Part shown: one piece after another, positions 60,820 to 64,000 of the stretch
Layout of the letters: every line of letters begins with the position of its first letter
Numbering within the stretch: position 1 is the stretch's first letter
Assembly (NCBI RefSeq): GCF_041361465.1
Contig: NZ_JBGKAC010000001.1
Location: forward strand, 1,054,001 to 1,118,000
Direction: 5' to 3'
DNA: 64,000 nt
Source: Halobaculum sp. MBLA0143
GTDB lineage: Archaea; Halobacteriota; Halobacteria; Halobacteriales; Haloferacaceae
The notes under the pieces: generated by a model
Database searches by the model: none
Told to the model about the DNA's origin: nothing
Seen by the model: the letters and a program-made list of their open reading frames with translations, nothing else
Position numbers and translations under genes: made by a program

Positions 60820-61929
60820 GTGACGACGGCGCCAGGGTTACGACGAGCGCTCGCGGCGACCGAACGCGACGTGGGGTGTCGCGTCCTCGCGGCCAGGGAC
60901 ACGGGGAGTCGGTCGCGGGGGCTCGCGGGGCCGGACAGCGACCACGACGTGCAGGTGGTGTACGTCCAGCCGTCGGTACGGTACGTCACCCTGGCGGGGT
61001 ACGTGGAGTCGGTGGAGCCGGCGACGGAGCCGCCGTTGGAGCTGTCGGGGTGGAACGTGCGCCGGTTCGCGGAGCTGTTGTCGTCGTCGAACCCGGCGGC
61101 GGTAGCGTTCCTGACGAGCCCGGTGCGACACCGGACGTACGAGCCGCTCGCGGCGTTGGAGACGGCGGTCGCGGAGGGTGTGGACCCAGTGGGGTTGTAC
61201 CACCACTACCGCTCACTGGCGCGCAACCAGTACCGGAAGTACCTCCAGCGGACGCTCCTCGACGGCGACGACCCGGTGTGGGTAATCGAGGACGAAGACG
61301 CAGACGGCTACACGGTGCGACCGTACGACCCGGACGGGAACGGGGCGAAGGGTGGTGGCGGAGGCGACGCCGAGAACGGCGACGCGGACGGCCCCGGGGG
61401 CGACACCCCCACCCCGGCGACGGAACGACTGTCGAAGCCGACGCGCTACCGGGAGTCGACTGTCGACCGGAGCGTCAAGCGAACGCTCCACGTCCTGCGG
61501 GCCGGGCTGGCAGCGCGGTATGTGCTCGCACACCACGCGCCGTCACCGGCGTCGTTCGCGGCGCTCGTGGACGCGGCGGCGACGCTGCCGACTCCGAGCG
61601 CGGCGGAGGCTGGAGCGGCCGTCGGCGAACAGACGCCCGAGGATCCGCCGGGGGCGCGAGGCGTCGACCGGGAGTGGGTCGCGGCCGCGCGACGGCTGGC
61701 GGAGCGCAAACGGGCAGGCGAGGGGTCGGCGACGGTGACGGGCGTCGTCGGGCCGGCGATCGTCCCGCCGGAGCGGGTGGACTACGCGGCCCACGGTGGT
61801 GACAGACCGGAGGTGGCGGCGATCGACCGGTTCCTAGAGCGGGCGGTCGCGGACGCGCCGCGGGGGACCACGACAGACGCGACAGACGCACCGGACACGA
61901 CACACCCGACCGACGGGCGACAGCAGTGA
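60820..61929 (+). CDS. Pol-beta-superfamily nucleotidyltransferase (YcgL/RlaP type)
   Basis: A 369-residue protein with the nucleotidyltransferase site GSRSRGLAGPDSDHDVQVVYV (quoted in part), G-S then D-x-D, near residues 24-40. Typical following segments are LSGWNVRRFAELLSSSNPAAV and YHHYRSLARNQYRKYL. Inserts of acidic, Gly-rich low complexity (about 165-200, 255-285) and a Thr/Asp tail are haloarchaeal additions. Members of this family are thought to act on RNA or nucleotides. Position beside a tRNA and its 3'-end array is suggestive, not proof, of a tRNA-related role. Confidence 0.82.
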   Translation: MTTAPGLRRALAATERDVGCRVLAARDTGSRSRGLAGPDSDHDVQVVYVQPSVRYVTLAGYVESVEPATEPPLELSGWNVRRFAELLSSSNPAAVAFLTSPVRHRTYEPLAALETAVAEGVDPVGLYHHYRSLARNQYRKYLQRTLLDGDDPVWVIEDEDADGYTVRPYDPDGNGAKGGGGGDAENGDADGPGGDTPTPATERLSKPTRYRESTVDRSVKRTLHVLRAGLAARYVLAHHAPSPASFAALVDAAATLPTPSAAEAGAAVGEQTPEDPPGARGVDREWVAAARRLAERKRAGEGSATVTGVVGPAIVPPERVDYAAHGGDRPEVAAIDRFLERAVADAPRGTTTDATDAPDTTHPTDGRQQ

Positions 61930-62335
61930 CCGGGCCGTACACGACCGGCGGAGTCGGGGGGTTCTCACCGCGAGTGGAGTAGAGGGACACACCAGTGGCG
62001 ACCGAGTCGGCCGGTCGGCGACGACAGGCGAAGCGGTCGTGACCGTCGTCGAGGCGGACGAGCGACTCTACGATCGTCTCGGCGATCGGTGGCACGGACG
62101 ACGAGGGCCGCGGAGAGACTGTGACGGCCGCCCGCGACGGACTCGGTCACGCGTTCGCCGCCGCCGCCGCCCACCTGGCCGGCGACCGCGAACTAGAGCC
62201 TGTGGCGCCGGTGGGCGACGCCACCGACGGCTCGCCGGCCGACCCAGACAGTCCAGCGGCGTGGCGAGGCCGTGAGCCGGGCGAGAGGTGGTCGAACCGC
62301 ACGTTTATGCAGTTCGGACCGGGACGGGAGTGCGT
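61930..62335 (+). other. 406-bp gap with weak frames
   Basis: Plus-strand fragments from GTG 62039 (MTVVEADERLYDRLGDRW) and GTG 62121 (VTAARDGLGHAFAAAAAHLA) look partly natural but lie in different frames, so a decayed small gene is possible. The TATA-like CGTTTATGC at 62302-62310 belongs to the following kinase. Confidence 0.35.
62302..62310 (+). promoter_or_regulatory. TATA box of PAS kinase
   Basis: CGTTTATGC is about 30 bases upstream of ATG 62336, supporting that start and a leaderless message. Confidence 0.6.
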
Positions 62336-63391
62336 ATGGCAGAATCCGGGTCCGGCACGGACGAGGGGCGCGTGCCGACCGACAGCCTCGACGACGCCGT
62401 CGACCGGGAGTTCTTCCGTTCGCTCGTGGAGAACGGTTCCGACGCCATCGTGACCGTCGACGCGGACAGTCAGATCAGGTACGCCAACGACTCCGTCGAA
62501 CGGATCTTCGGCTACGAGCCCGAGGAGCTGATCGGCGAGCCGCTGACGACGATCATGCCCGAGCGGTTCCGCGACAGCCACTTCGCGGCGATGGGGGCGT
62601 ACCTCGACACCGGCGACCGGACGATAGACTGGAACGGGATCGAACTCCCGGCACGTCACCGCGACGGCCACGAGGTCCCCCTGTCGATCACGTTCGAGGA
62701 ACACACCCACCACGGTGAGCAGTTGTTCTCCGGGATCATGCGGGACGTGTCCGAGCGGGTCGAACGCGAGCGGAAGCTGGAGCGGCAGAACGAGCGGTTA
62801 GAACGGTTCGCCGGGATCGTCAGCCACGACCTCCGGAGCCCGCTACAAGAGGCACGGGCCGCCACCGTGATCGCTCGGAACGGCGACGAGTCCGCTCTCG
62901 AGGAGTTAGACGACATCTACGACCGGATGGCGGAGCTGATCGACGACGTGTTGACGCTGGCGAAACAGGGCCGGACGGTCGGGGAGACGGAGTCGGTGTC
63001 GCTGTCGACGGTGGCGACGAGCGCCTGGCGGACGGCCGGCACCGAGACGGCGACACTGTCCGTCACGGACACGAGACTGGAGGCCGACCCCGAGCGACTC
63101 CGGACACTGTTGGAGAACCTGTTTCGCAACGCCGTCGAACACGGCGGCGAGACGGTGACGGTGACGGTGGAGCCGACGGCGGAGGGGTTCGCCGTGGCAG
63201 ACGACGGCACGGGCTTCGACGACCCGCCCGACGAGGCGTTGTTCGACTACGGCCACACGGCCTCGGAGGACGGCACTGGGTTCGGGCTCAGCATCGTCCG
63301 GGACGTAGCGGAGGCACACGGCTGGAGCGTTCGGGTGGAGTCGTCGGCAGCCGGCGGCGCGCGGGTCGTGATCGAAACGGAGGACCGATGA
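62336..63391 (+). CDS. PAS histidine kinase
   Basis: A 351-residue soluble sensor kinase: PAS domain at about 27-140 (LVENGSDAIVTVDADSQIRY, IFGYEPEELIGEPLTTIMPE), coiled segment, His box FAGIVSHDLRSPLQEA, and ATPase domain with N box ENLFRNAVEH, G1 ADDGTGF and G2 GTGFGLSIV. Its stop overlaps the start of the downstream response-regulator gene (ATGA), so the two form a translationally coupled two-component pair. Confidence 0.9.
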   Translation: MAESGSGTDEGRVPTDSLDDAVDREFFRSLVENGSDAIVTVDADSQIRYANDSVERIFGYEPEELIGEPLTTIMPERFRDSHFAAMGAYLDTGDRTIDWNGIELPARHRDGHEVPLSITFEEHTHHGEQLFSGIMRDVSERVERERKLERQNERLERFAGIVSHDLRSPLQEARAATVIARNGDESALEELDDIYDRMAELIDDVLTLAKQGRTVGETESVSLSTVATSAWRTAGTETATLSVTDTRLEADPERLRTLLENLFRNAVEHGGETVTVTVEPTAEGFAVADDGTGFDDPPDEALFDYGHTASEDGTGFGLSIVRDVAEAHGWSVRVESSAAGGARVVIETEDR

Positions 63392-64000
63392 CTGACACCG
63401 ACACGGAGACTGACGGACGCACAGGCGACGAGCGACCGAGCGTGCTGGCGGTCGACGACCGAGAGCGGGTGGCCCGGTCGTTCGAGATCTGGCTCGGCGA
63501 CAGCTACGACGTGGCGACCGCGCTGGACGGAGAGACCGCCCTCGAACTGGTCGACGGGACGACGGACGTGGTCCTGTTGGACCGACACATGCCGGGGCTG
63601 TCCGGCGACGAGGTGTTGACCACGATCCGCGAGCGAGGGTTCGGCTGCCGGGTGGCGATGGTCACTGGAGTGAACCCGGACTTCGACATCCTGGAGATGC
63701 CGTTCGACGAGTACCTCCAGAAGCCGTTAGACGAGACGGAGCTCCGCGAGACGGTGGCACGGCTGGTGAGGCTCCGGGCGTTCGACGACGAGGTCGAGGA
63801 ACTGTACGCGCTGAGCCGCAAGCGGGCGACGCTGGAGGCGGCCAAGAGCTCCGCGACGCTCGAGGCCAACCCGGAGTACGTCGCTCTCTGCGAGCGCCAG
63901 ACGGAGTTGGCGGCAGAGTTGGACGACGCCGTGGCGGCCGCGGACACGGAGACGCTCGGGACGCTGCTCCCGGACGGATCGGAGCGTCCCGACGAGCGCC
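63388..64000 (+). CDS. HalX-domain response regulator, 3' end outside window
   Basis: Receiver domain at about residues 18-130 with DD at 23-24, phosphoacceptor Asp65 in VVLLDRHMPG, and the switch Lys in YLQKPLDE. A HalX domain follows (about 138-200, DEVEELYALSRKRATLEAAK), a haloarchaeal C-terminal module of unknown action. The frame is open at base 64000, so the last residues are missing. It is coupled to the PAS kinase by a four-base overlap. Confidence 0.92.
   Translation, partial: MTDTDTETDGRTGDERPSVLAVDDRERVARSFEIWLGDSYDVATALDGETALELVDGTTDVVLLDRHMPGLSGDEVLTTIRERGFGCRVAMVTGVNPDFDILEMPFDEYLQKPLDETELRETVARLVRLRAFDDEVEELYALSRKRATLEAAKSSATLEANPEYVALCERQTELAAELDDAVAAADTETLGTLLPDGSERPDER

Overview
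The window is a piece of a haloarchaeal (Halobacteria) chromosome. The evidence is very high GC, acidic proteins throughout, many GTG starts, TATA-like boxes about 25-35 bases upstream of start codons (leaderless transcripts), and lineage-typical genes: psmB, priS, Gins51, S8e, a Cdc48-type ATPase, dacZ, menB, HEWD and DUF555 proteins, and many PAS or HalX two-component proteins. No rRNA, CRISPR array or intact insertion sequence was seen; one tRNA was found.

Layout. Positions 1-15.7 kb are mostly core genes and sensors: the 3' part of a DASH cryptochrome, proteasome beta, DUF555, an HTH-CBS regulator, a 7TM histidine kinase, a MATE exporter, a KaiC-like ATPase divergent from a LOV-domain sensor, another PAS kinase, then priS, Gins51 and rps8e. 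From 15.8 to 17.5 kb there is a broken secreted trypsin-like protease beside a convergent Tat-signal protein. From 17.6 to 40.8 kb the region is housekeeping and transport: dacZ with an MscS channel, EMC3/TMCO1-type protein, menB, ZIP transporter, small zinc proteins, EamA transporters, the AAA ATPase, a PQQ-propeller lipoprotein, OsmC and MsrA. A 19-base minisatellite lies at 27.8-28.1 kb.

The 40.9-47.0 kb stretch looks like an accessory island. It holds a 1406-residue Type IIG restriction-modification enzyme whose GC content drops just after the NPPW motif, a strong promoter feeding a three-way-junction RNA leader and a 150-aa unknown protein, a second TATA-driven RNA-like region of about 185 nt, and a low-GC orphan gene. 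From 47.2 to 56.7 kb metabolism returns: an SDR, methyltransferases (one an odd lamin-tail/PIMT fusion), acyl-CoA dehydrogenase, Nudix, riboflavin-pathway reductase, thioredoxin, a DsbA-like lipoprotein and CoaD.

The most novel-looking locus is 57.6-59.8 kb: a Tat-exported, ten-cysteine peptide precursor followed by a small four-helix membrane protein, duplicated in tandem with the second peptide gene truncated. It resembles a halocin/immunity arrangement that I cannot assign to a known family. Directly after it are tRNA-Leu(UAG) and a 90-base array repeating the tRNA 3' end four times, then a nucleotidyltransferase. The window ends in a PAS kinase overlapping a HalX response regulator that runs off the edge.
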